DNA of 64,000 nt from Darksidea phi (lineage: Eukaryota; Ascomycota; Dothideomycetes; Pleosporales; Lentitheciaceae). Within the stretch, counting starts at the first letter, position 1, and every line of letters begins with the position of its first letter. Position numbers and translations under genes: made by a program. Shown here one piece after another: positions 38,078-46,096 of the stretch. Under the pieces are notes generated by a model. That model did no database searches. It saw nothing but the letters and a program-made list of their open reading frames with translations, and was not told where the DNA came from. The DNA is taken from positions 1 through 64,000 of the forward strand of contig JASJFT010000035.1 of the NCBI GenBank assembly GCA_030770425.1, written 5' to 3'.

Positions 38078-38330
38078 CAGTACTAGTTCAAAAGTCTGTT
38101 TGCCGAGCACCCCACCAAAACGCGACGCGCATCAACACCAACACTTTAGCCATCTATAACATGCCCCCACAACGCTCCTTCGGTACAGAAATTAGTGGAA
38201 ATCGTTGCCCTAATGGAGGGCTATCTGTCGACGCGCGTAATAGTATTATCTCGAAATCTGAGGCTGGCGTATTAACGGCAGAGCTCGCGGCTGAGTTCGG
38301 CGTTACCTCCTAGACGATGCAAGACCCTAG
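38078..38330 (+). mobile_element. Truncated Tc1/mariner-type transposon (5' end only)
   Basis: It begins with CAGTACTAGTTCAAAAGTCT directly after a TA dinucleotide, the form of a fungal Tc1-like terminal repeat. Then at 38161 a frame opens with MPPQRSFGTEISGNRCP, followed by LSVDARNSIISKSEAGVLTA and ELAAEFGVTS. This resembles the first helix-turn-helix of Tc1-like transposases, which read roughly L(T/S)pxxRgxIvgxxxaGxsxxeIAxxl. A TAG stop at 38311 sits where Gln would fit, suggesting a C-to-T change. The catalytic DDE part and the far terminal repeat are missing. The base composition is normal, so it was not heavily RIPped. The right limit is approximate. Confidence 0.7.
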
Positions 38331-38519
38331 GACTGGGGGCAATCAACTAGGAATCATAACAGCTAGGGTAGCCTTCGAATTAGGAGTTGGGCACATGCAA
38401 ATAACCCACATCGCAACGCTGTATAGATCCCAAAACTGAGATGTAAGGGCAACTTTAATAATAGGACTTAGCCGAGCCATAATTCTGCGCTCAACAATGA
38501 GATTCGCGACACGACTCCT
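38331..38519. other. Spacer before the CFA-synthase-like gene's 3' end
   Basis: Short noncoding stretch, partly perhaps more of the truncated transposon and partly the 3' untranslated region of the gene to its right. Nothing specific is seen. Confidence 0.4.
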
Positions 38520-40014
38520 TCATAATGGTACGTCCTCCATCAGCTGAACCGCTCCCTCCCGCCCAACCGTAATAATGACATCTCCTAGCGTCTTGGTAGC
38601 AAATCCTGCCTCACTATACCGAAAGTAATAGTCCCACTTGCGCTTAAATGTTTCGGCACTCTCATTATCCATCCTCTCAAACTGCTTCTCCCTCAACAAC
38701 TGCGGCTTAATTCGCCCTTCCCAGTTATCCAAGAACGCCTCTCGCCACAAGCGCAATGCCTTCGCGTAGTGTGGACCGATATTTTCGATGTTATCAACGA
38801 CAAGGGCGCCGTTGGAGCCGGCAGTCATGGAAGTTACGAGTTGTGTTACGGTGGGAAGATGGCCGCCGGGGAAGATGTAGCGACGGATAAAGTCGTCTGA
38901 TTTTGCGTAGGCGTCGTAGCGCGACTCGGGCATTGTGATACACTGGAAGCATGCTATGCCCCCATCTGCTTTCAAAAGCTTATGTATGCATCTGAAGTAC
39001 GTTTCTAGATATTCTTTGCCGACCGCTTCCAGCATCTCGATGGAGACAATTTTATCATAATGACCCTCTGCAGGAACCGGTAGGTTACGGTAGTCACAGA
39101 GTAACACTGAAATCTTGTGCGATAGCCCTGCGTCACGTATCCGCTCCTCTGCCAGCTCTTTTTGTTCATACGAAAGCGTCACCGATGTCACTCGGCAATC
39201 CGTCCGCTGTACTGCTCTTAACGCAAAGCTCCCCCACCCTGTGCCAATTTCTAGAACATGGTCCGTATTTAGTATATGTGTGTTGTCGATGAATCGGTCG
39301 AGCTTTCGCATTTGCGCGTCTTCCAAGCTTTCATTGACAGATCGTTCGTCGGACTTCGGTAACCATATAGGACTCGAGTATGTCATGTCGGGGGAAAGAA
39401 ATGCTGCGAACATGTTATTTGAAATGTCATAGTGCGCGGAGATCCTGAGCCGGGCATTCTTGAGGTTATTGCTTCCGCGTGCGAGGCCCGCGAGACTTGT
39501 CGAGATTAGAGACGTCAACGTTGAGCCGTTCGACAGGTAGTTTCGATTGAGAATGAAGAGCTGAAAGCGTGAGCTGCTGCTGTCTCCTTGGAAGTTATTC
39601 CGTACCTGGAAGAACTTGGTCAAGTCCGGCGACGTTACTTCTCCAAGCATGTAACTCTCCGCGAAACCCTGACAGTTGTTAGGGCTTAGTACAACCTCAT
39701 AGCTGTTGAAGGCTCCTGCGCTTCTACATATACTAGGTGAGACAAACCATATCCGCGAACAGCGCTAAGCGGACCCAGAATCTCTCATCGTAAATGCTGA
39801 GAACTGCCTCTGGAGACCCAGGGGATGCTACTCCAAAGACGGCCGAAGCTTTGCTCGAGCTACTTTCGTAAAGAATGAGCCTTCCCAGTTTGATGCCTTG
39901 CAACCGTGCAAGCGTGCCATTCCTACACAGCGAGACCAAAGGCTCCCAAGCCTGAGACGCGAAGCCGTTCCATAACGTCGCAGCAGGCCCCGTGAGAGGG
40001 CTCAGAATGGTCAT
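38520..40014 (-). CDS. Cyclopropane-fatty-acyl-phospholipid synthase-like methyltransferase (456 aa)
   Basis: Exons (complement) 39748-40014, 39606-39668 and 38520-39560. The family uses S-adenosylmethionine to add a methylene bridge or methyl group to unsaturated acyl chains of membrane lipids. Visible signatures are FWVRLALFADMGFAESYMLG at the first junction and HYDISNNMFAAFLSPDMTYS at about residues 153-172. The SAM-binding loop VLEIGTGWGSFAL is at about 212-224, then SIEMLEAVG and FIRRYIFPGGHLPT. Length fits fungal members. The 45-bp second intron is stop-free and in frame; it is called because DLTKFFQ-LFILNRN is then continuous as in relatives. If it is retained, 15 residues are added. 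The start at 40014 is the first Met of the exon. It lacks the N-terminal membrane segments of sphingolipid C9-methyltransferases, so I favour CFA-synthase-like. The product lipid is not known. Confidence 0.87.
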
Positions 40015-40596
40015 GAGGATGGTCCTTCGGATCCGGGCAAGACGAGTGATCAGATGAAGATTGGCGAGAATATCGCGTGAGAGAGGTGTGGAATGCGCTC
40101 TACGAAGGAAGACAATAACATCGGCTGTCCCGGCCTCTCATGACGGCCACCGGAACTCTATTATTACAGATCCGCACTGCGCCGGATGTGCTAAAGCCCG
40201 ACGTGAAGCACGCCGGCTTGCAAGATGCGTGTGGCCAGTGTTTGAGCTACAGAATCGACGAGGGTGCGTTGCCGATTTGAGCGTTCGATGCGGCATGGCG
40301 AAGGCTGAATTGCACCGACACAACGTCGCTGCGGGTCCGGACATGGCGCTTCGAGCTGGACAGCGTGGTGAGACTCGCTCGTGGTGTTGTCGGGAGTCGA
40401 ACATTCTACGTATTGAGGTCCTACGTACTGGTAAACATGGCGTTGGGCGATCGCATGTACGGTGGGCTGGAGCTTATTAGCTCTGTTCCGGCTCGGCGCG
40501 CTCCCTCCGTGGTCAATCCACCCGGACGCGTCGCACGTGCAACAGCGCGTCCATGCATGTGAGGGTGTGTGAACATCTACACGCTTCCTGTCCACC
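40015..40596. promoter_or_regulatory. Divergent promoter region, CFA-synthase-like gene / RNH203
   Basis: A 582-bp GC-rich gap between the divergent starts at 40014 (minus) and 40597 (plus). Open frames here have no family features and no plausible start, so I treat the region as a shared upstream region. No TATA box is obvious. Confidence 0.5.
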
Positions 40597-41110
40597 ATGC
40601 TCGCCATCCAAGCCTGCAAATCGCAAAAGTGCACGCCAAACCTCCTTCCCGCCCGGCTCGACCGCAACGGGCCCGTAAACGACACTGCCCACTACTGGCA
40701 GCCCACGAAAGATGAGAAGGGTATGCCGCAACCTCCTCCCCGCCCCCAAACATAACTCAACCTCCCCAGGAAAACACCACGCCTATTTCCGCGGCCGCCA
40801 CCTCCACGGCACTCCCCTCACCCTCCCCACGAACTACACGGGCGCAATCCTTCGCATTACCGATAACCCCCTCCCGCAAACCGACTCGCAATCACATAAG
40901 CAGACGGACGACCGGATGGAAATCGACTACGAGGAAGAGTGCACGGTGGATGTCAAGATTGTGGAGAAGGTAGGTGAATTTGAGGATATGGTTGTTTGGG
41001 GCCATGGCAGGGAGGTGGAAAAGGGCAAAGACGCCTTTGTCCGGGGAGTAGAGGAGTGGGTAGGATTTGCGGGGGCCATACATGTGGACGAAGACGAGGA
41101 GAAGGTGTGA
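40597..41110 (+). CDS. RNH203: Ribonuclease H2 subunit C (154 aa)
   Basis: Exons 40597-40720 and 40770-41110 (465 bp). RNase H2 removes ribonucleotides from DNA and cuts RNA:DNA hybrids in the nucleus; subunit C is a small structural subunit that pairs with subunit B. The spliced N-terminus reads CTPNLLPARLDRNGPV and then KHHAYFRGRHLHGTPLTLP, followed by YTGAILRITD. This matches the family layout (NLLPC-xx-xxGxV ... YFRGRxLxG ... GYxGxVL). The C-terminal VWGHGREVEKGKDAFVRGVE also fits, ending in an acidic tail. The 49-bp intron joins GG|A in phase 1. Length is typical for fungal Rnh203. The start was chosen because the family core follows within 15 residues. Confidence 0.85.
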
Positions 41111-41212
41111 ACCGCAACATAAACTATACATTGTCCATGCTCCAGGAAGAAGCTGGTCTGTATGGAACTAGCTGGGCACGATGAAAGCATTCGTCCCAGT
41201 CAGCGCATACCA

Positions 41213-42391
41213 TCATTCATGCTCCCCCCGTGACGGCTTGTTCCCATCCTGTATATGCTGCCTCCCTTCTAAATATGTCTGGCAAGCACTCATCGCGGGC
41301 AACAACAGCATAATTACACTCAACGTCTGACCAAAACCCCACACGTTCTCGCCTTCATCTTGCAGCCCACACCACCTCTCTGGCTCTTCCGGTATCGAGA
41401 ATTTCTGACTCAATACCAATATCACGGACAAGATGGCCAGGATGATTTGTATGATGAATGCAATGAGCGGATTGAGGAAGAGGATGTAGAGCAGGCGGAG
41501 ACCGAAGCTCGCAGGGATGGCGATAGGGCCATGGTGACGATGTATGTGGCTGCCGCATATAAATTGGTTGCCCCAGTAATCGGTTCTACGAGGCGAGAGG
41601 GCCTGGCGTCTTGGCTTGTAAAGGATGCATACCAGTGCTGTGGAGAATCCGATGAGCATGAAGAACATTGGGACAACGAAGGCGAGTCGCTGGATTCTAG
41701 GCTGCTTCTCCGTGTCGCCATCGCGGTCCATGACGACTACCTCGGGCATGCTTATAGCGGCGATCATGGACGCAAGAAGAAAGAGCGCAAAGACGATAAC
41801 CATGGTGAGGCGGATTTTCGCGATGAGCCTGTATTGGCGGAAGTACTTGCGCAACGTGATGAGTGCAGCAAGATGGGAAGAAGATGAGAGCGCGCAAATG
41901 TAGAGGATGAGGACGAAGTGTGCGCCTTGGACTTTGAAAGAATTTTGAGCAATCTGCATGTCAGAATGGTCAGCTTGCCGACAAGATGATTAGCGATTGT
42001 AACAACTAACTTTGATCCAACCGCTGAACAGCACTGCATAACCAGTGATGAGCTGCTGGTCTCCGAGACCAATAATGAGCGGGTCCAGAAACGGTCGCCA
42101 CGCATAGTCCTTCTTCCACTCTGTATCTAGGAAACGCTCTCGAATGTACCTGATGGGCGCTCGGAAGGTGAACTGGCCCTTGGCGTCGAATGCCTGGTCG
42201 AGGATCATAGCGACGATGGACGCTGTAGTAGTCATGACGCTAGCAAGCACAAAGGAGATCACCACCTAGAATGGTCAGTACGAGCGCGACTGTGATATTA
42301 ATAGAGCGCGGCTACTTACGCCGACACCAGCGATGTCTGGCTCCGCTCCAGCAGCACAATTGCCCTCGTAGGAGGCTGTGCTGTCAAACAT
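41213..42391 (-). CDS. Fungal seven-transmembrane protein of unknown function (355 aa)
   Basis: Exons (complement) 42320-42391, 42011-42265 and 41213-41953. I do not recognise the family by name. The N-terminus carries CAAGAEPDIAGVG before the first membrane helix. Seven hydrophobic segments can be counted: SFVLASVMTTTASIVAMIL, the DPLIIGLGD...GYAVLFSGWI stretch, HFVLILYICALSS, MVIVFALFLLASMIAAISM, LAFVVPMFFMLIGFSTALV, LLYILFLNPLIAFIIQIILA and LSVIMLLLPAMSACQTYLEG. A charged loop (KPRRQALSPRRTD) lies before helix 6 and a hydrophilic tail follows helix 7. Receptor-like topology is possible but not shown. An in-frame Met lies six codons upstream (42409); I chose 42391 because it has a purine at -3. 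Confidence 0.7.
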
Positions 42392-42793
42392 GACCCATGG
42401 CGCGGGCATAAGTGTAGAAAGAGAATCCTACGCCAGAAGTTGGGAGTGCGACTTGGGGGTGGGGGCAGTTGAATAGGATGGCGAGATGAGAACAAGTCAA
42501 GATCGAGGATGACATTGTAGAATCCGAGCTTGAGTGGCGTAAGGAATCGAGTGGAGTAGGGGGAAGGGGTGGAGAGCGAGTATGAGAGAAAGTATAGGCG
42601 AATGGAAATATGTGATAGTGTCTGAAATGCCCTGGTCGGGGAAACTGGCCATGTGGGTAGTAGATGGCAGGTCCAGAGAGATGGGAAGGAGCGGTCGCCA
42701 GTATCACTGCCCTGTACGTTGTCCATCTCTAGGTGTCCGGCCGTACACTGCGGGCACGCTTACGAGGGTTCGGATGGGGACTCATGACATTGA
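42392..42793. promoter_or_regulatory. Spacer between the membrane-protein gene and ESF1
   Basis: About 400 bp holding the upstream region of the membrane-protein gene and the 3' end of ESF1 (same strand). Overlapping frames on both strands lack family features. No terminator or promoter motif is clear. Confidence 0.4.
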
Positions 42794-44836
42794 TTAGGGA
42801 GATTCTAAGCTCTTCCTGATAGCACTCGGGGTTTTTTGGCTCTTAGCCCTAATTCTAGCAGCCAGCTTTTTCAAATCGTGCATGTCTCCCGCCCCAATCT
42901 TCTGAGCCTTGTTTTGCTCCGGTTCCACTTCTCTGCTGAGCTTGCGCTTCTTTCTCCCTTCCTCTAACAGTGCGTTCATACCCGCAGTGCCTTTAAATCT
43001 GGGATTTGTTGGATCAATTGCGAAGTCATGGCTCTCATAGAGCTTCGCAAACCGGGGATCGTTCGTTTCCATTTTGAAATTGTCTTCGGGAACCTCTGCC
43101 AAGGTTTTCTTACCCTTCTTGCCCTTCTTCCTCCTTTTCTCAGCCTTGGCGATCTCATTCATGTCAAAATGTCGCAACTTGGAGTCCTCGTCATCCACCA
43201 TCAGTAGCTCGAGATTGGCACGCTCAGCGGCGGACTCTTTCTCCTGTTTTTCTCGTTCTTCCCGCTTCTTTGCCTTCTTTGACTTCTTCGACTTTAACTC
43301 GAAAACCTTTTCGGCTTCGGCATCCGAAGCAAAGAAAGGGTCATTGAATGCATCGTCATCCACGATAGGCTGTGCCTCTGGATCACGCCCCTCTTTTATC
43401 GCTTTTGCCCGCTCCTTGCGCTTCTCCTTGCGCTCTTTCTGCTTTCGTACGTACTTTTCGAGCGTGTTCTCCTCAGGTTCATTCTCAAATACCGATCCCC
43501 TCGCGCCGATAGCCGACAGGCCGGAGGTGAACGTAATCTCCATTTCGCCATCGGGCTTCTTGAAATCGCGGTTTCTCTTCGACGATGTCTTCATCTTTGA
43601 TTGCGTCGATTTGCCCGCCGGGGCAAGACCCAGAGCGGCCCGTAGACTTGCTGCTTTGCTAGCTTTTGCATCTTCGACCTCGACTTCGGACGAGGACGAG
43701 TCTGTTCCCAAATATGCCTTCAGTTCGTTCTCGTCGATTTCCTTTCGTGAAAACGCGCGCTTCTGGGCCTCTTTTCGCGTGGTATCGTCGGCGTCCCATG
43801 TCAAGCTGACCTTTGAGTGAGATAGAGCACCGGTAACAAACTCATTAGGCTTATAACCATGGGGAAGCTCCTCGCATTTGTCGTGCGGATCGGCATCGAA
43901 GTGGGTCTCGTCGGGCACAAATCGAAAATCGAAAAAGTTCGCACTGGAAAGGTATTCTCGGCCGTCTAGATTGTCATATATAGACTTGGCAACGCTGGGT
44001 GAGGAGCAGGTGACAATGGCGTAGTAGTAGCGTAAACGGTCGAGTTGGTAGGTCCGCAGTGCTTTCGAGTCGAACTCTTCGCCAGTGCTCTCTTTCGCCA
44101 AGTCCTCCTTAACCTGCTCATCATCACTCGATAGGCCATCTAGCTCCATCATGGTTGTGATATCGTTCTTGCCTGGACTGGCTGCTGCGAATATTTCTCT
44201 TGGCGGCCCTTCGATCTCTTCGCGTTGTAATCTCTCCAGACCGAACTCGCTAGGGTATATGACCACACCGAGTATCCTTCCTTCGGGGGGTACGAACGAG
44301 TTGGCGACGGCCATGATATCTGTCGCCCGTATATTGTCCCAGTCCAGGTTGACCGCAGCCAGACGCGCGGTGACGTCTCCCATAGGCACATCGTTGCCCT
44401 CACCTGCTAATTCTGCACGGTCCTCGACCTCCTCATCGTTATCCTCATTGCTAGAGCTCTCTTCCGAGGACGACGAAAGCCCTCCATCGCGAATCGGATC
44501 GAGCCCCTGACGTTGCGCCTTGGCCAATTGCCGTCGGACTGCATCGTCCCTCTTCTTGTTCCTGGGCGTGTCTAGCTCACCCTGACTGCCGTCAGCGTCG
44601 GATCCGTACAAGCGGTCCAAGTCCTTCGTGGCTGTTTCGTCAGAGATCGGGCGCCCATATCGGTCCACCGAGGCCTTGCTCTGGAAGTCGGGATCGGTGC
44701 GCAGGCGCGAGAATCGTGCGTCGAGCTTCGTTCTCGCGTATTTCTTGGACGGCAATCGGAACTTGGGGTCGGTTTCGAAGTTCGCGAACCTGCTGGAGCC
44801 GGCCTTCGGTATCGTTTGACGCTTTGGTAGTGGCAT
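42794..44836 (-). CDS. ESF1: Pre-rRNA-processing protein Esf1 (680 aa)
   Basis: Esf1 is an essential nucleolar protein of the small-subunit processome, needed for early 18S rRNA maturation. The single exon encodes 680 residues, a normal length. The N-terminus has DPKFRLPSKK and KLDARFSRLRTDPDF. A central part contains WDNIRATDIMAV and GRILGVVIYPSEFG, the RNA-binding-fold region, with YYAIVTCSSPSVAKSIYDNL. Long Lys/Glu-rich stretches (KKSKKAKKREEREKQEKE) come before a C-terminal NUC153-type motif: NFKMETNDPRFAKLYESHDF then AIDPTNPRFKGT. The Met at 44836 is chosen because the homologous start MPLPKRQTIPKAGSSRFANF follows. The frame stays open upstream, and an alternative spliced 5' exon at 45068-45126 would extend it (see findings). 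Confidence 0.93.
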   Translation of the reverse strand: MPLPKRQTIPKAGSSRFANFETDPKFRLPSKKYARTKLDARFSRLRTDPDFQSKASVDRYGRPISDETATKDLDRLYGSDADGSQGELDTPRNKKRDDAVRRQLAKAQRQGLDPIRDGGLSSSSEESSSNEDNDEEVEDRAELAGEGNDVPMGDVTARLAAVNLDWDNIRATDIMAVANSFVPPEGRILGVVIYPSEFGLERLQREEIEGPPREIFAAASPGKNDITTMMELDGLSSDDEQVKEDLAKESTGEEFDSKALRTYQLDRLRYYYAIVTCSSPSVAKSIYDNLDGREYLSSANFFDFRFVPDETHFDADPHDKCEELPHGYKPNEFVTGALSHSKVSLTWDADDTTRKEAQKRAFSRKEIDENELKAYLGTDSSSSEVEVEDAKASKAASLRAALGLAPAGKSTQSKMKTSSKRNRDFKKPDGEMEITFTSGLSAIGARGSVFENEPEENTLEKYVRKQKERKEKRKERAKAIKEGRDPEAQPIVDDDAFNDPFFASDAEAEKVFELKSKKSKKAKKREEREKQEKESAAERANLELLMVDDEDSKLRHFDMNEIAKAEKRRKKGKKGKKTLAEVPEDNFKMETNDPRFAKLYESHDFAIDPTNPRFKGTAGMNALLEEGRKKRKLSREVEPEQNKAQKIGAGDMHDLKKLAARIRAKSQKTPSAIRKSLESP

Positions 44837-46096
44837 TGCGACGTGGGGAGTGGGGAGGTCCGGACACCATGAAGCGGCTCCGAACTTTTTGCGGGCGGTC
44901 AACTTTTCTGCCGCCAAGACCGGCGAGCTGCGGGACGAAGCTGGAAGTATATTCCTGGGGAAGGCGGTCGTGTGAGCATCGCCCAACAGACCTCCACCGT
45001 CCAAGCGTCACCTACGATTGAATATCTCCACCACTGACTCCAAAGAAGACCCAATGGCTTACTCACGGCTCTTCACGTAGGCGTTCTGTCATCATCGGAG
45101 CTCCAAAGCCGCCCTGCGCCGCCATTGACAGCTACACAGGTCTCGCAAGCTCTCCCTCTTCTCCCTCTTCTCTCTCTTCTCTCTCGGTGGCGGCTACATG
45201 ATGGTCAAGTCACGTGCATTGGCGGAAAAGCAGAGGCAGAGGGCTGTCGGCGATTACAGCGTGTCCGTGGATCGATCGGGTTGGTCTCATTACCGTGTCC
45301 CGTCTCAAGGGCGCTGCCGTTTGGCTGATAATGTTCTAGGTGGCGGCATCTGAAGGTAACGCTGCAACACGTGCGTTGCGGCACGAATGGTTCTTAGCTT
45401 TTTCTTGCGTCAACTAGGCGACATGCTGAGCCCGGTCGAGGCAATGTGGACGGCCGTACGCGCAGACGAATCTAATGAAACAACCCCCCTCATCAAGCCG
45501 CAGAGGGTACTCTTCTGCGTCGACTCTCTCAAACGACTTCCGTGTCGCTTACCGCATACACATGGTCTTCACATTCATGCGAACCCCCGCCCTGCTGCTG
45601 ACTCAGAATCGGAATTCTCAGCCAGCCCCCCAACACAGACCCACCCGCTACTAATAATAAAGCCATCAGCCTCAGCTGTGGCTCTCCCGCCGACCAACAG
45701 CAAATCAGGATGAGCGTCCTGCGCGTCGGTCGCGAAGCGGACTCGTCCACATTTTACCAGCGTCGGCATTCAGCTGCATAGCTTCTACTCGATCTAGCCC
45801 GAAAACCAAGCTTGCTTCTTCGAGCACTTATCGGGAGACTCCACGTCCACGCGCTGGTGTGGCCCGGCTCCGCCCTGGCCCAAGTTTTGCGATGCTGACC
45901 CTCTTTAAAAGGTCGCTCATCGCGCCTCCAGGGCTCGTTCTTGATGGCGCAGCTGCCGCCTCCTCGAACTACTTATTATGTGGCTGAGACCCTACCTCGT
46001 ACTGTCATCTCTTAGCTAGAGCATATCTGCTCGAATTTACGCTCTGTATCCACTCTACTTTTGTCATTTCCGCTCTTGAGCTTGTCGCAAGTCACT
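44837..46096. promoter_or_regulatory. Divergent upstream region, ESF1 / 994-aa protein gene
   Basis: This 1.26-kb gap separates divergent starts at 44836 (minus) and 46097 (plus). It contains a polypyrimidine tract at about 45151-45186 (CTCTCCCTCTTCTCC...), a possible small spliced exon on the minus strand (45068-45126), and no convincing independent gene. Frames such as that at 45387-45713 look random in composition. Confidence 0.5.
45151..45186 (+). repeat. CT-rich polypyrimidine tract
   Basis: About 36 bp made of CTCTCCCTCTTCTCC-type units. Such tracts are common in core promoters of filamentous fungi; a promoter role is inference. Confidence 0.6.

Noticed and set aside
37831..38313. 160-aa plus-strand frame upstream of and through the Tc1 relic
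   Set aside because: Only the part from 38161 resembles a protein (transposase start). The rest lies in the promoter of the NmrA-like gene and in the transposon terminal repeat.
40061..40685. Open frames of 139 aa (plus) and 164 aa (minus) between the CFA-like gene and RNH203
   Set aside because: No ATG in the right place for the plus frame, no domain, composition typical of GC-rich noncoding DNA; the region is a divergent promoter.
41360..41887. 175-aa plus-strand frame
   Set aside because: Antisense of the seven-helix membrane protein; hydrophobic codons read backwards give the charged D/E-rich translation.
43074..43820. 248-aa Ser/Phe-rich plus-strand frame
   Set aside because: Antisense of the Lys/Glu-rich part of ESF1; typical mirror artefact of low-complexity coding DNA.
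44640..45011. 123-aa minus frame overlapping the ESF1 start
   Set aside because: Different frame from ESF1, no family features, and it ends inside the gene.
45387..45713. 108-aa plus-strand frame in the ESF1 upstream region
   Set aside because: No recognisable domain, no splice or promoter support, unremarkable composition.
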